Both the position numbers and the translations under genes were made by a program. Positions 9,469 through 17,444 of a DNA stretch of 64,000 bases are shown here, piece by piece. Each line of letters starts with the position of its first letter. The stretch's first letter is position 1. The stretch spans positions 4,092,001-4,156,000 of the forward strand of contig NZ_QUMQ01000001.1 of assembly GCF_003387075.1 (NCBI RefSeq), read 5' to 3'. The notes under the pieces are model-generated. The model was not told the DNA's origin, searched no databases, and saw only the letters and a list, made by a program, of their open reading frames with translations. The stretch is from Asanoa ferruginea. Lineage in GTDB: Bacteria > Actinomycetota > Actinomycetes > Mycobacteriales > Micromonosporaceae.

Positions 9469-10731
9469 GTGAGCCTCCTCGCCGAACCCGACTTCCGCCG
9501 CTACTGGGCGGCCCGCATGGTGTCGGTCACCGGCTCGCTCGTCACCTACGTCGCGCTGCCCGTGCTGATCTACTCGGTGACCGGGTCGAGCCTGTGGACG
9601 GCATTCGTGGTCGTCGCCGAGGGCCTGCCTTACCTGTGCTTGGGCCTGTTCGCGGGCGCCTTGGCCGACCGCCTCGACCGGCGCCGGGTGATGGTCGTCG
9701 CCGACCTGGCCAACGGGGTGGTGCTCGGCTCGATCCCGGCCGCCTACGCGTTCGGTGTGCTCACCGCGCCACACGTCCTGGTGGTCGCGTTCCTGACCCA
9801 GATCCTGTTCGTCTTCTTCGACGCGGCCAACTTCGGTGCCCTGCCGGCCCTGGTCGGCCGCGGCCGCATCGCCGCCGCCAACTCGGCCGTGCACGGCGGC
9901 AGCACGGTGCTGGAGCTGATCGTGCCGGGCGTGGCCGGCGTGCTGCTGACGCTGACCGCGCCGGCCCCGCTGCTGCTCGTCGACGCGGTCTCGTTCGCGG
10001 CCTCGGCGCTGCTGGTGCGGGCGATCGGCGTGCCCTTGCAGAGTTCGGCGGTGCTGGCGCCGTCGAGCCTGCTGCGCGACATCCGCGAGGGCGTCGTGTT
10101 CCTGAGCCGGCAGCCCATCGTGCGCACCCAGACCATTGTCGGGTGCCTCCAGTCGATGACCGGTGGCGCCTTCATGGGCCAGTTCGTGCCGTGGCTCGAC
10201 CAGACGCTCGGTGTGCGGCCGACCAACGACGCCCGCCTCGGTGTGATGTATGGGGTGTGGGGCGCGGGCGGCATCGTCGCGGCCGTGCTTTTCCCGCGGC
10301 TGGCGCGGCGGATGGGCGAGCCGCGGGTGACGCTGTGGTTCCTGCCGCTGTCGGCCGCGTTCGGAGTGGCTTGCGGTCTGTCCACCAACTGGATGGTGGC
10401 GGCGCTGATGCTGACGCTGTGGGCGGTGGTCTACTCGATTGTCATCCTCAACTCGATCACCTTGCGCCAACGGGTGACGCCAGACCGGCTGCAGAGCCGG
10501 GTCAACACCGCCGGGCGGATGGCGTCGTTCGGGGTTGGCTGGCCGGTGGGTGCGCTGCTCGGTGGGCTTGTCTCGGAGGCCTCGAGCCCGCGCACGGCCA
10601 TCATCGCGACGGCGGGGATCACCGGGATCGGCGTGGTGGTCGCGTGGTTCTCGCCGTTGCGCAGGCTGGCCGGCGAACCGATTCCCGACGCCGAGGAGGA
10701 GGTGACGCCATCGGTGGAGACCACGGTGTGA
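9469..10731 (+). CDS. MFS transporter (DHA3-like, macrolide-efflux type)
   Basis: 420 residues with about 12 predicted membrane helices. The start SLLAEPDFRRYWAARMVSVTGS and the loop GALADRLDRRRVM between helices 2 and 3 are typical of the MFS_3/MefA-like efflux branch, which exports small lipophilic compounds by proton exchange. The substrate cannot be told. GTG 9469 begins the conserved region; there is no clear Shine-Dalgarno, and the longer 479-residue frame adds a non-conserved Arg-rich leader. It stands alone between a terminator and a tandem-repeat intergenic region. Confidence 0.85.
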   Translation: MSLLAEPDFRRYWAARMVSVTGSLVTYVALPVLIYSVTGSSLWTAFVVVAEGLPYLCLGLFAGALADRLDRRRVMVVADLANGVVLGSIPAAYAFGVLTAPHVLVVAFLTQILFVFFDAANFGALPALVGRGRIAAANSAVHGGSTVLELIVPGVAGVLLTLTAPAPLLLVDAVSFAASALLVRAIGVPLQSSAVLAPSSLLRDIREGVVFLSRQPIVRTQTIVGCLQSMTGGAFMGQFVPWLDQTLGVRPTNDARLGVMYGVWGAGGIVAAVLFPRLARRMGEPRVTLWFLPLSAAFGVACGLSTNWMVAALMLTLWAVVYSIVILNSITLRQRVTPDRLQSRVNTAGRMASFGVGWPVGALLGGLVSEASSPRTAIIATAGITGIGVVVAWFSPLRRLAGEPIPDAEEEVTPSVETTV

Positions 10732-10846
10732 TTGTTGGCCGCTGTGCGAAGCGAATCGGCCAACTCGTCGACCGCCGCGGGGCCGAGGCGGCGAGTGCGT
10801 CGGCGTCGACCGCGGGGTCCGACGTGCTGCACGACCGGTGGGCCGT

Positions 10847-10948
10847 GACCGGCGGTGGGCCGCGACTAGCGATGGCCTGTGACTGGCGACGGGCCGGGAC
10901 CGGCGGAGGGCCGCGACCCGGCGGCGGCCGGGACCAGCGGCCGGCCGG
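10847..10948. repeat. 17-nt tandem repeat between convergent genes
   Basis: Six consecutive 17-nt units begin at 10847, 10864, 10881, 10898, 10915 and 10932, each starting GAC; the first reads GACCGGCGGTGGGCCGC. Partial units flank both ends (10833-10846 and from 10949). The array lies in the 265-nt gap 10732-10996 between the convergent MFS and oxidoreductase stops, where I see nothing else. Confidence 0.8.
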
Positions 10949-10996
10949 GACCGGGTCACGGTCCCCGTTGTCCCCAGCCCAGCTGGCGGCCGCTGA

Positions 10997-13453
10997 TCAC
11001 CGACCGGGCTGACCCCTGTCCTTCGCAGGCGCGGCAGGGGAGCGGACCCGGCTGTTCGACGGGTCGTACAAGGGCTCGGGCATCACGGTGGCGGCCTGCC
11101 ATTGGCCGAACATGCCGACCTCGACCCGGGTGCCGTCCGGCACCGCGTCGGGCAGGTAGGCGTAGGCGATCGAGGCTTCCACCCGGTATCCATAGCCGCC
11201 CGAGGTCACCCGGCCCACCGGCCGGCCGTCGACGCGGACCGGCTCGGTGCCGAGGCAGACCGCGGTCGGGTCGGCCAGCACCAGGCAGCGCAGGCGGCGC
11301 GAAGGCGGTCCGTCGGCGCGGGCGGCGAGCAGTGCCGCGCTGCCGAGAAACGACTTCCCGGCGCGGACCGCGAACGACAACCCGGCCTCGTCGGGCGTGG
11401 TCTCCGGTGTGATGTCGGAGCCCCAGACCCGGTAGCCCTTCTCCAGCCGCATCGACTCGATCGCGCGATAGCCCGCCGGCCGGAGCCCATGCTCCTCACC
11501 GGCCGCCACCAGCAGGTCCCACAGGGTCAGCAGGTATTCGGTGCTCGCGTAGAACTCCCAGCCGAACTCGCCGACGAAGGTGACCCGCTGGGCCAGCACC
11601 GGCACCGGTCCCAGGGTGACCTGGCTGGCCCGCATGAAACGGGCGTCGAGATCTCCGCCGACCAGCGGCGCGACGATGTCGGCGGACGCCGGGCCCCACA
11701 GGCACAAACAGCCGTAGGCGCCCGTTACGTCGTCGATCACCACGTCGGCGGGAGCGTGGCGGCGCAGCCAGGCGGCGTCGCGTACCCCCGAAGCGGTGCT
11801 GGTCACGACGCGGAAATGGTTGTCGGCCAGCCGGGTCACGGTCAGGTCGGCCTCGATGCCGGCGCGGGTGTTGAGCAATTGGGTGTAGACGACCCCGCCG
11901 GGCGGGCGGTCGACGTCGTTGGCGCACATCCATTGCAGGAACGGGAGCGCGCCGGCGCCGCGCACGTCGAGCTTCGCGAACGAGGACTGGTCGAACAGGC
12001 CCGCGGCCGACGCGGTCGCCTGGCACTCCGCGGCGATCGCCGGTGACCAGGTGCGGCCGGCCCAGCCGCCGGGGCGGGCCGCGGTCGGGTCGTCGGGCCG
12101 CGCGGGGAACCAGTTGACCCGTTCCCAGCCGGCCTTCTCGCCGAGCGCGGCGTCGCCGGTGCGGGGCCAGATCGCGGAGCGGCGCAACGGGCGGCCGGCC
12201 GTCCACTCGGTGTGCGGGTAGACCACGTCGTAGTAGCGGGAGTAGGCGTCGAGCGCCTTCTCGGTTGCCCAGGAGCGGCTCGCGGCGTGCCGGCCGAAGC
12301 GGCGAATGTCCATATGGGACACGTCGTATTCCGGTTGGCCGTCGACGATCCATTCGGCGATCACCTTGCCCACGCCGCCGGCGGCGGCCAGGCCGTGTAC
12401 GCAGAAGCCGGCCGCTACCCAGAAGCCGCGGGTCGCCGTCTCGCCGAGGAGGAACTCGCCGTCGGGGGTGAACGCCTCGGCGCCGTTGACGACGCGGGCA
12501 ATCGACGCCGAACGCAGCGCCGGGACCCTGTGTTGGCCGGCCGCCCACGACTCGGCGAACAGGTCGAGCTCGGGCGGGAACAGGGCGCGTGGTGCCGCAA
12601 GCGGTGGACCCGCCGCAGGCCAGCAGACCGAAGGGGTGCGGATGTAGCCGCCGATCAAGAGCCCATTCGGGGATTCGGGATCGTCGGAGCCACGGAAGTA
12701 GACGATGTGGTCCGGGTCGCGGACGGTCGGCAACGTGGGCACCGAGTCGAAGGGAAGCGGCGAGCTCACCACGTATTGATGCTTGATCGGCACGACCGGC
12801 ACCGGAACACCCGCGAGCGCGCCGATGTGGCCGGCCGCGGCTCCTGCCGCGTTGACCACGATCTCGGTCGCCACCCGGCCGGCGGACGTCTCGACCGCCC
12901 GGACCCGGCCGTCGACCACCTCGATGCCGGTCACCGTCGTGCTGGTCGCGAAGGTGACACCAAGCGAACGAGCCCCGGCGGCGAGTGCCCCGGCCAGCGC
13001 GTCGGGCCGCAGATAGCCGTCGCCGGGCAGCCACCCCGCCAACCGGACGTCGGAGACGTCGAGCATCGGCATTCGGGACGCCAGCGCGGCGGGGGAGAGC
13101 AACTCCATCTCCAGGCCGTAGGTCGTCGCCGACGACGCCTGCCGCAGCAGCTCCTCCTCGCGCTCGGGAGTGGTCGCCAGGCGCACGCCGCCGACGCCGC
13201 GCCAACCAGGATCGAGCCCGGTCTGGTCGGCGAGTTCCGCGTAGAGGCCCGACGAATACATGATCATGCGGGTCTGGCTGATCGTCGAGCGGAGTTGGCC
13301 GACGAAGCCGGCCGAGTGCCAGGTGGTGCCCTCGGTCAGGTCGTGCTGCTCGACGAGCAGCACGTCGGTCCAGCCGAGGCGGGCGAGGTGGTAGGCGATG
13401 CTGCAGCCCGCGACCCCGCCACCGATGATCACGACCTGCGCTTCGGTCCGCAC
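10997..13453 (-). CDS. FAD-dependent oxidoreductase fused to a GcvT folate domain (dimethylglycine/sarcosine dehydrogenase type)
   Basis: 818 residues. An N-terminal DAO domain carries VVIIGGGVAGCS (dinucleotide fold, residues 7-18) and TTWHSAG, where H46 matches the position that carries covalent FAD in relatives. FAO_M, GCV_T and GCV_T C-terminal barrel domains occupy about 390-800. Relatives oxidatively demethylate N-methyl amines and pass the one-carbon unit to tetrahydrofolate. GTG 13453 was chosen; the upstream in-frame extension is not conserved. Divergent from the kinase and permease, it probably supplies the amine-oxidation step of this catabolic island. Confidence 0.9.
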   Translation of the reverse strand: MRTEAQVVIIGGGVAGCSIAYHLARLGWTDVLLVEQHDLTEGTTWHSAGFVGQLRSTISQTRMIMYSSGLYAELADQTGLDPGWRGVGGVRLATTPEREEELLRQASSATTYGLEMELLSPAALASRMPMLDVSDVRLAGWLPGDGYLRPDALAGALAAGARSLGVTFATSTTVTGIEVVDGRVRAVETSAGRVATEIVVNAAGAAAGHIGALAGVPVPVVPIKHQYVVSSPLPFDSVPTLPTVRDPDHIVYFRGSDDPESPNGLLIGGYIRTPSVCWPAAGPPLAAPRALFPPELDLFAESWAAGQHRVPALRSASIARVVNGAEAFTPDGEFLLGETATRGFWVAAGFCVHGLAAAGGVGKVIAEWIVDGQPEYDVSHMDIRRFGRHAASRSWATEKALDAYSRYYDVVYPHTEWTAGRPLRRSAIWPRTGDAALGEKAGWERVNWFPARPDDPTAARPGGWAGRTWSPAIAAECQATASAAGLFDQSSFAKLDVRGAGALPFLQWMCANDVDRPPGGVVYTQLLNTRAGIEADLTVTRLADNHFRVVTSTASGVRDAAWLRRHAPADVVIDDVTGAYGCLCLWGPASADIVAPLVGGDLDARFMRASQVTLGPVPVLAQRVTFVGEFGWEFYASTEYLLTLWDLLVAAGEEHGLRPAGYRAIESMRLEKGYRVWGSDITPETTPDEAGLSFAVRAGKSFLGSAALLAARADGPPSRRLRCLVLADPTAVCLGTEPVRVDGRPVGRVTSGGYGYRVEASIAYAYLPDAVPDGTRVEVGMFGQWQAATVMPEPLYDPSNSRVRSPAAPAKDRGQPGR

Positions 13454-13475
13454 AGGTGAGTTCCTACCACCCAAA

Positions 13476-13486
13476 AGGTAAGACCA
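13476..13486. promoter_or_regulatory. FadR/GntR-like operator candidate
   Basis: AGGTAAGACCA contains the inverted GGT-N3-ACC core seen in many FadR-type sites. It sits 23 nt upstream of the oxidoreductase start, and a related GGT...ACC site precedes the ligase gene at 17408. The regulator is plausibly the FadR protein at 16213-17394. Confidence 0.35.
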
Positions 13487-13528
13487 AATCGGCTGTCCGG
13501 TCAGTGAATTTCTATCCTCGTGAGTATT

Positions 13529-13550
13529 GACCGATGTGATCACACAGGTC
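13529..13550. promoter_or_regulatory. 22-nt interrupted palindrome in a divergent promoter region
   Basis: GACC, two bases, the perfect palindrome TGTGATCACA, two bases, then GGTC: every specified base is symmetric about 13539.5. It lies between the divergent oxidoreductase and kinase genes, 38 nt before the kinase ATG. It is a strong operator candidate; the binding protein is unknown. Confidence 0.5.
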
Positions 13551-13587
13551 GACACTCCCGCCTAAGAAACGGCATGCGGAGGCGTGC

Positions 13588-14535
13588 ATGCGGATGGCGG
13601 ACCGACCCGAGGTCGACGACGTGCTGCGGCGCGTCTCGCTGTTCGCCGGGCGCGCGGTGCGTGCCACGCCGATCGACGGCGGCCTTTCACACCACATCTG
13701 GCGGATCGACACCGGCGGCCGCAGCTATCTGCTGCGGGTGCTCGATCCGGCGGTTTCCGCGGCGGGCCTCGGCATCCCGCCGGAGCAGGAGATCGACAAC
13801 ACCTCGCGGGCGGCCGACAGCGGTGCCGGCGCCCGGGTGATCGAGGTGTTGCCTGAGGTGCCGGCGCTCGTGCTCGAGTTCCTGCCGGGCCGCACCCTGC
13901 ACGCGACCGACGTGCGCGACCCGGCCGGCATCAAGCGGATCGCGGCCGCCTGCCGGCGGTTGCACGCGGGGCCGGCGTTCGCCAACGACTTCGACATCCT
14001 CGCCAAGCGGCGGGAATTGCTCGACGTCTGCGTCCGGCACGGCCTGCGGGTGCCGGACGGCTACCACGAACGGCAGTCCATCGTGGACCTGATCGCGACG
14101 AACCTGTCGCTCTGGCCACTGCGGGCCCGGCCGTGCCACAACGACCTGCTGCCGGAGAACTTCATCGACCTGGCCGGCGAGGTCCGCATCATCGACTACC
14201 AACTGTCCGGCAACAACGACCCGGCTTTCGAGCTGGGCGACATAGCGGCCGAGGCCGACTTCGACCCCGACCAGACGGCGGCGCTCGCGGCCGCGTACTT
14301 CGGAACGGAGACCGTGTCCGCACTTATCGCGCGGGTCCGGCTCAACCTGATCCTGTCCAACGTCACCTGGACGCTCTGGTTCTCGGTGCACCATGGCCTG
14401 CTCCGGGCGCCCGGTTCGACGTTCGACTACTGGAACGAAGCGGCCGACAAGTGGGCCCGCGCGACGTCCGATCTCGACGCACCCGATCTGGGCCGTCTGA
14501 TCGACACCGCCGCGGGTCGCCCGGCCAACCCCTGA
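13588..14535 (+). CDS. Choline/ethanolamine-kinase-like phosphotransferase (APH fold)
   Basis: 315 residues of the aminoglycoside phosphotransferase / choline kinase superfamily. The catalytic loop is CHNDLLPEN (H184, D186, N191) and the Mg-binding IIDYQLSG has D203. The Trp/His-rich C-terminus resembles choline and ethanolamine kinases rather than resistance enzymes. Set beside an amine permease and amine-oxidising enzymes, it probably phosphorylates a hydroxylated amine; that is inference. ATG 13588 follows CGGAGG. It is 21 nt upstream of the permease gene and likely co-transcribed. Confidence 0.82.
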   Translation: MRMADRPEVDDVLRRVSLFAGRAVRATPIDGGLSHHIWRIDTGGRSYLLRVLDPAVSAAGLGIPPEQEIDNTSRAADSGAGARVIEVLPEVPALVLEFLPGRTLHATDVRDPAGIKRIAAACRRLHAGPAFANDFDILAKRRELLDVCVRHGLRVPDGYHERQSIVDLIATNLSLWPLRARPCHNDLLPENFIDLAGEVRIIDYQLSGNNDPAFELGDIAAEADFDPDQTAALAAAYFGTETVSALIARVRLNLILSNVTWTLWFSVHHGLLRAPGSTFDYWNEAADKWARATSDLDAPDLGRLIDTAAGRPANP

Positions 14536-14556
14536 CCACCTCCGGGAGGTGTTGCA

Positions 14557-16131
14557 GTGACGACCACGTCGCCCGCCACGGGTGAGCAGCCACTGGACGA
14601 TGACGCCCAGCGGCTCGCGGAACTCGGCTACAAGCAGGAACTACGGCGGAAATGGAGCGGATTCTCCAACTTCGCCATCTCGTTCTCGATCATCTCGATC
14701 CTGGCCGGCTGTTTCACCACCTTCGGCCAGGCCTGGAACAACGGTGGCCCGGTCGCGATCTCGTGGGGCTGGCCACTGATCTCGATCTTCATCCTGATCA
14801 TCGGGTTCTGCATGTCGGAGCTCGTCTCGGCCTACCCGACCGCCGGTGGCATCTACTGGTGGGCCGCGACGATGGGCAAGCCGGTGCACGGCTGGTTCAC
14901 CGGCTGGCTCAACCTGGTCGGCCTGGTCGCGGTCACGGCGTCGGTCGACTACGGCTGCGCGACCTTCCTCAACCTGACCCTGTCGGCGCTCTTCGACGGC
15001 TGGGCCGGCACGCTCAACCAGGCGTTCCTGCTCTTCGTGATCATCCTGGCGCTGCACGGCATCATCAACATCTATGGCCACGCCATCATCGACGTACTCC
15101 AGAACATCTCGGTCTGGTGGCACGTCGCCGGCGCGGCCGCGGTGGTGCTGATCCTGATCATCGTGCCCGACCACCACCAGAGCTTCCAGTTCGTATTCAC
15201 CGAACGCTTCAACAACTCGGGCTTCGGCAACGGCGACCACAACGGCTTGATGTTCTGGTTCTTCATCCTGCCGCTCGGGTTCCTGCTGACGCAGTACACC
15301 ATCACCGGTTTCGATGCTTGTGCGCACGTCTCGGAGGAAACCCGCGGCGCCTCACACGCGGCGGCGCGCGGCCTGTGGCAGTCGATCTTCTACTCGGCGA
15401 TCGGCGGCTGGATCCTGCTGCTGGCCTTCCTGTTCGCGGCGACCGACGTCGACGCGATCAACAAGGCGGGCGGCTTCTCGGGCGCCATCTTCGAGACCGC
15501 GCTCACCCCGGTGATGTTCAAGATCGTCATCGTCATCTCGACCATCGGCCAGTTCTTCTGCGGCATGAGCTGCGTGACGTCGATGTCCCGGATGACCTAC
15601 GCATTCAGCCGCGACCGCGCGGTCCCCGGCTGGCGGCTGTGGTCGAAGGTCGACCGCAACGGCACGCCGGTGTACGCCATCATCGCCGGCACCATCGCCG
15701 GCGGCGTGCTCACCCTGCCGGCGCTCTACCAGTACAACGGCATCCCGGTCGCGTTCTACGCGGTCGTCTCGGTCGCGGTCATCGGCCTCTACCTGGCGTT
15801 CCTGATCCCGATCGCGCTGCGCCTGCGGATGGGCGACCGGTTCCGCCCGGGCCCGTGGACGCTCGGCCGCAAATACAAGGTGCTCGGCTGGATCGCGGTG
15901 ATCGAGATCGCGATCATCTCGATCTACTTCATCATGCCGTTCACCCCGGCCGCGGTCCCGTTCAGCGACGACTTCACCTGGAGCGCAGTCAACTACGCCC
16001 CACTGGCCATCGGCGGCGTGCTCCTGGCGGTCTGGCTGTGGTGGCGAATCTCGGCGCGGCATTGGTTCACCGGCCCTCGCCGTACGATCGAGGAACAGGG
16101 CGTCGCTCCCGACGTGGCGAACACACCCTGA
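14557..16131 (+). CDS. APC-family amino acid/amine permease
   Basis: 524-residue integral membrane protein with about 12 helices. The GYKQELRRKWSGFSNFAISF start and the GGPVAISWGWP and YPTAGGIYWWAA motifs are typical of APC permeases related to GabP, choline and polyamine carriers. GTG 14557 has GGGAGG 7 nt upstream. It follows the kinase by 21 nt and precedes a hairpin terminator. Within this island it is the counterpart of PuuP, probably importing the amine substrate. Exact substrate unknown. Confidence 0.88.
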   Translation: MTTTSPATGEQPLDDDAQRLAELGYKQELRRKWSGFSNFAISFSIISILAGCFTTFGQAWNNGGPVAISWGWPLISIFILIIGFCMSELVSAYPTAGGIYWWAATMGKPVHGWFTGWLNLVGLVAVTASVDYGCATFLNLTLSALFDGWAGTLNQAFLLFVIILALHGIINIYGHAIIDVLQNISVWWHVAGAAAVVLILIIVPDHHQSFQFVFTERFNNSGFGNGDHNGLMFWFFILPLGFLLTQYTITGFDACAHVSEETRGASHAAARGLWQSIFYSAIGGWILLLAFLFAATDVDAINKAGGFSGAIFETALTPVMFKIVIVISTIGQFFCGMSCVTSMSRMTYAFSRDRAVPGWRLWSKVDRNGTPVYAIIAGTIAGGVLTLPALYQYNGIPVAFYAVVSVAVIGLYLAFLIPIALRLRMGDRFRPGPWTLGRKYKVLGWIAVIEIAIISIYFIMPFTPAAVPFSDDFTWSAVNYAPLAIGGVLLAVWLWWRISARHWFTGPRRTIEEQGVAPDVANTP

Positions 16132-16147
16132 CCCTTGGGCCTGCTGC

Positions 16148-16182
16148 TCTCCCGTGGCCGGCACAGCGCCGGTCACGGGAGA
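16148..16182. terminator. Hairpin terminator after the permease
   Basis: A 14-bp stem starting TCTCCCGTGGCCGG, with one G-U pair, and a 7-nt loop lie 16 nt after the permease stop and 30 nt before the regulator start. It separates the kinase-permease unit from the regulator. Confidence 0.8.
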
Positions 16183-16212
16183 CAGGCCACATCCCATTGG
16201 GGGTACGCACCA

Positions 16213-17394
16213 ATGCCCACCGACGCCGCCCGGAAGCGGGTGCGGGTCCCGCGTCCGGCCGCGGCCGACCCACCCCCCACCGCGCCCGACGAACCCCCAC
16301 CCCCCGACCTCTCTGGCGGCCGGGACGCGGGACTGACCGCGGCGCCACCGCCGCGCGCACGAGGCCGCAAACCCAACAAGGCGGCTGCACCCGATTCGGG
16401 CCGCGCGGCGGTTGCGTCGGCTTCGGGCCGCAAGGCGGCGGAGGCGGTGTCGGGCGGCGCGGCGGTTGCGTCGGCATCGGGCCGCAAGGCGGCGGAGCTA
16501 GCGTCAGACCGCACGGCGGCGGCAACGGCTTCGGGCCGCAAGGCAGGCGCAGCGGCTGCGGGGCGGGTGGCCGCTGCCGCTAAGGCAGCCGGCGGGACCG
16601 CGGTTGTTGCCGTGCCTGGCCGGCAGGCGCGGCGGGCCAACCAGGCGGCGGCCAAGGTCTCCGGCGTGCCGCTCTGGCGGCCGGTTCGGGGTGGGAACGC
16701 CTTCGAGATCACCGTGTCGCGGCTCGCGCAGGCGATCCGGCTCGGGCTGGTGGGGGAGGGAGATCGGCTGCCGGCGGAGAGGGAACTCGCCGAGCGCCTT
16801 CAGGTCAGCCGGGTCACTCTTCGCGAGGCGATTCGAGCACTGCGGGAGGCCGGTTATCTCGAGTCCCGGCGCGGGCGGACCGGCGGCACCTTCGTCATCT
16901 CGCCGGTGACCACGGCCGAGGTTGACAAGGGGCCGAAACCCCAGCCCAAGGGCGACGCGGCTGAGCTTGCGCGGCAGATGGGGGACGCCCTCCATGACGC
17001 GCTGGACTTCCGGCGGGTGCTCGAGCCGGGGGCGGCGGGGCTGGCGGCCACGCGTACCCTCGCCGCCGTTGATCGGCAGCATCTTGTCGCCTGCCTGGGC
17101 GCCTCGCGTGACCGGGACCCGGCCACCCGGCGGGTTGCCGACTCGCGGCTGCATCTGGCCATCGCCGCCGCCAGTGGCAGTCCTTCGCTGGCCGCCGCCG
17201 TCGCGGATGTGCAGCTCACCCTTGATGGGCTGCTCGCGAGCATCCCCGTCATCAAGAAGAACCTGGACCACTCCGACCGGCAACACGCCCGGGTCGTCGA
17301 CGCGATTCTTGCCGGGGATGGGCTCGCCGCGCGGGCGACGATGGAGCAGCACTGTGACGCTACCGCCGAGCTGTTGCGGGGGTTGCTCGGATGA
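16213..17394 (+). CDS. FadR-family GntR regulator with long Ala-rich N-terminal extension
   Basis: 393 residues. The conserved part starts near residue 150: winged helix (LPAERELAERL, VSRVTLREAIRALREAGYLE, about 160-232), then an all-helical FCD ligand domain (255-390). Usual FadR length is about 230-250. The extra 150 residues are Pro-rich, then Ala/Gly/Lys/Arg-rich with an SGRKA motif repeated three times at an 18-residue spacing, reminiscent of a basic DNA-binding tail. ATG 16213 is the first reasonable start; a start just before the winged helix cannot be excluded. It probably controls the surrounding amine island. Confidence 0.85.
   Translation: MPTDAARKRVRVPRPAAADPPPTAPDEPPPPDLSGGRDAGLTAAPPPRARGRKPNKAAAPDSGRAAVASASGRKAAEAVSGGAAVASASGRKAAELASDRTAAATASGRKAGAAAAGRVAAAAKAAGGTAVVAVPGRQARRANQAAAKVSGVPLWRPVRGGNAFEITVSRLAQAIRLGLVGEGDRLPAERELAERLQVSRVTLREAIRALREAGYLESRRGRTGGTFVISPVTTAEVDKGPKPQPKGDAAELARQMGDALHDALDFRRVLEPGAAGLAATRTLAAVDRQHLVACLGASRDRDPATRRVADSRLHLAIAAASGSPSLAAAVADVQLTLDGLLASIPVIKKNLDHSDRQHARVVDAILAGDGLAARATMEQHCDATAELLRGLLG
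16411..16572 (+). repeat. Three 54-nt tandem repeats inside the FadR N-terminus
   Basis: The block TTCGGGCCGCAAGGC and neighbours recur with the first base of the shared segment at 16421, 16475 and 16529, an exact 54-nt period (18 codons). Copies one and two are nearly identical at the DNA level; copy three has diverged, so the repeat seems to have grown by duplication in frame. Confidence 0.8.
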
Positions 17395-17407
17395 TTGACG
17401 ACCTAAT

Positions 17408-17423
17408 GGTTTACGAGTAGACC
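17408..17423. promoter_or_regulatory. FadR-like operator upstream of the ligase gene
   Basis: GGTTTAC-GA-GTAGACC is a near-perfect inverted repeat (six of seven pairs) located 22 nt before the ligase ATG and directly after the FadR gene. It resembles the site at 13476-13486. Confidence 0.45.
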
Positions 17424-17444
17424 TTTTCTGATGGAGGCGCGAGG

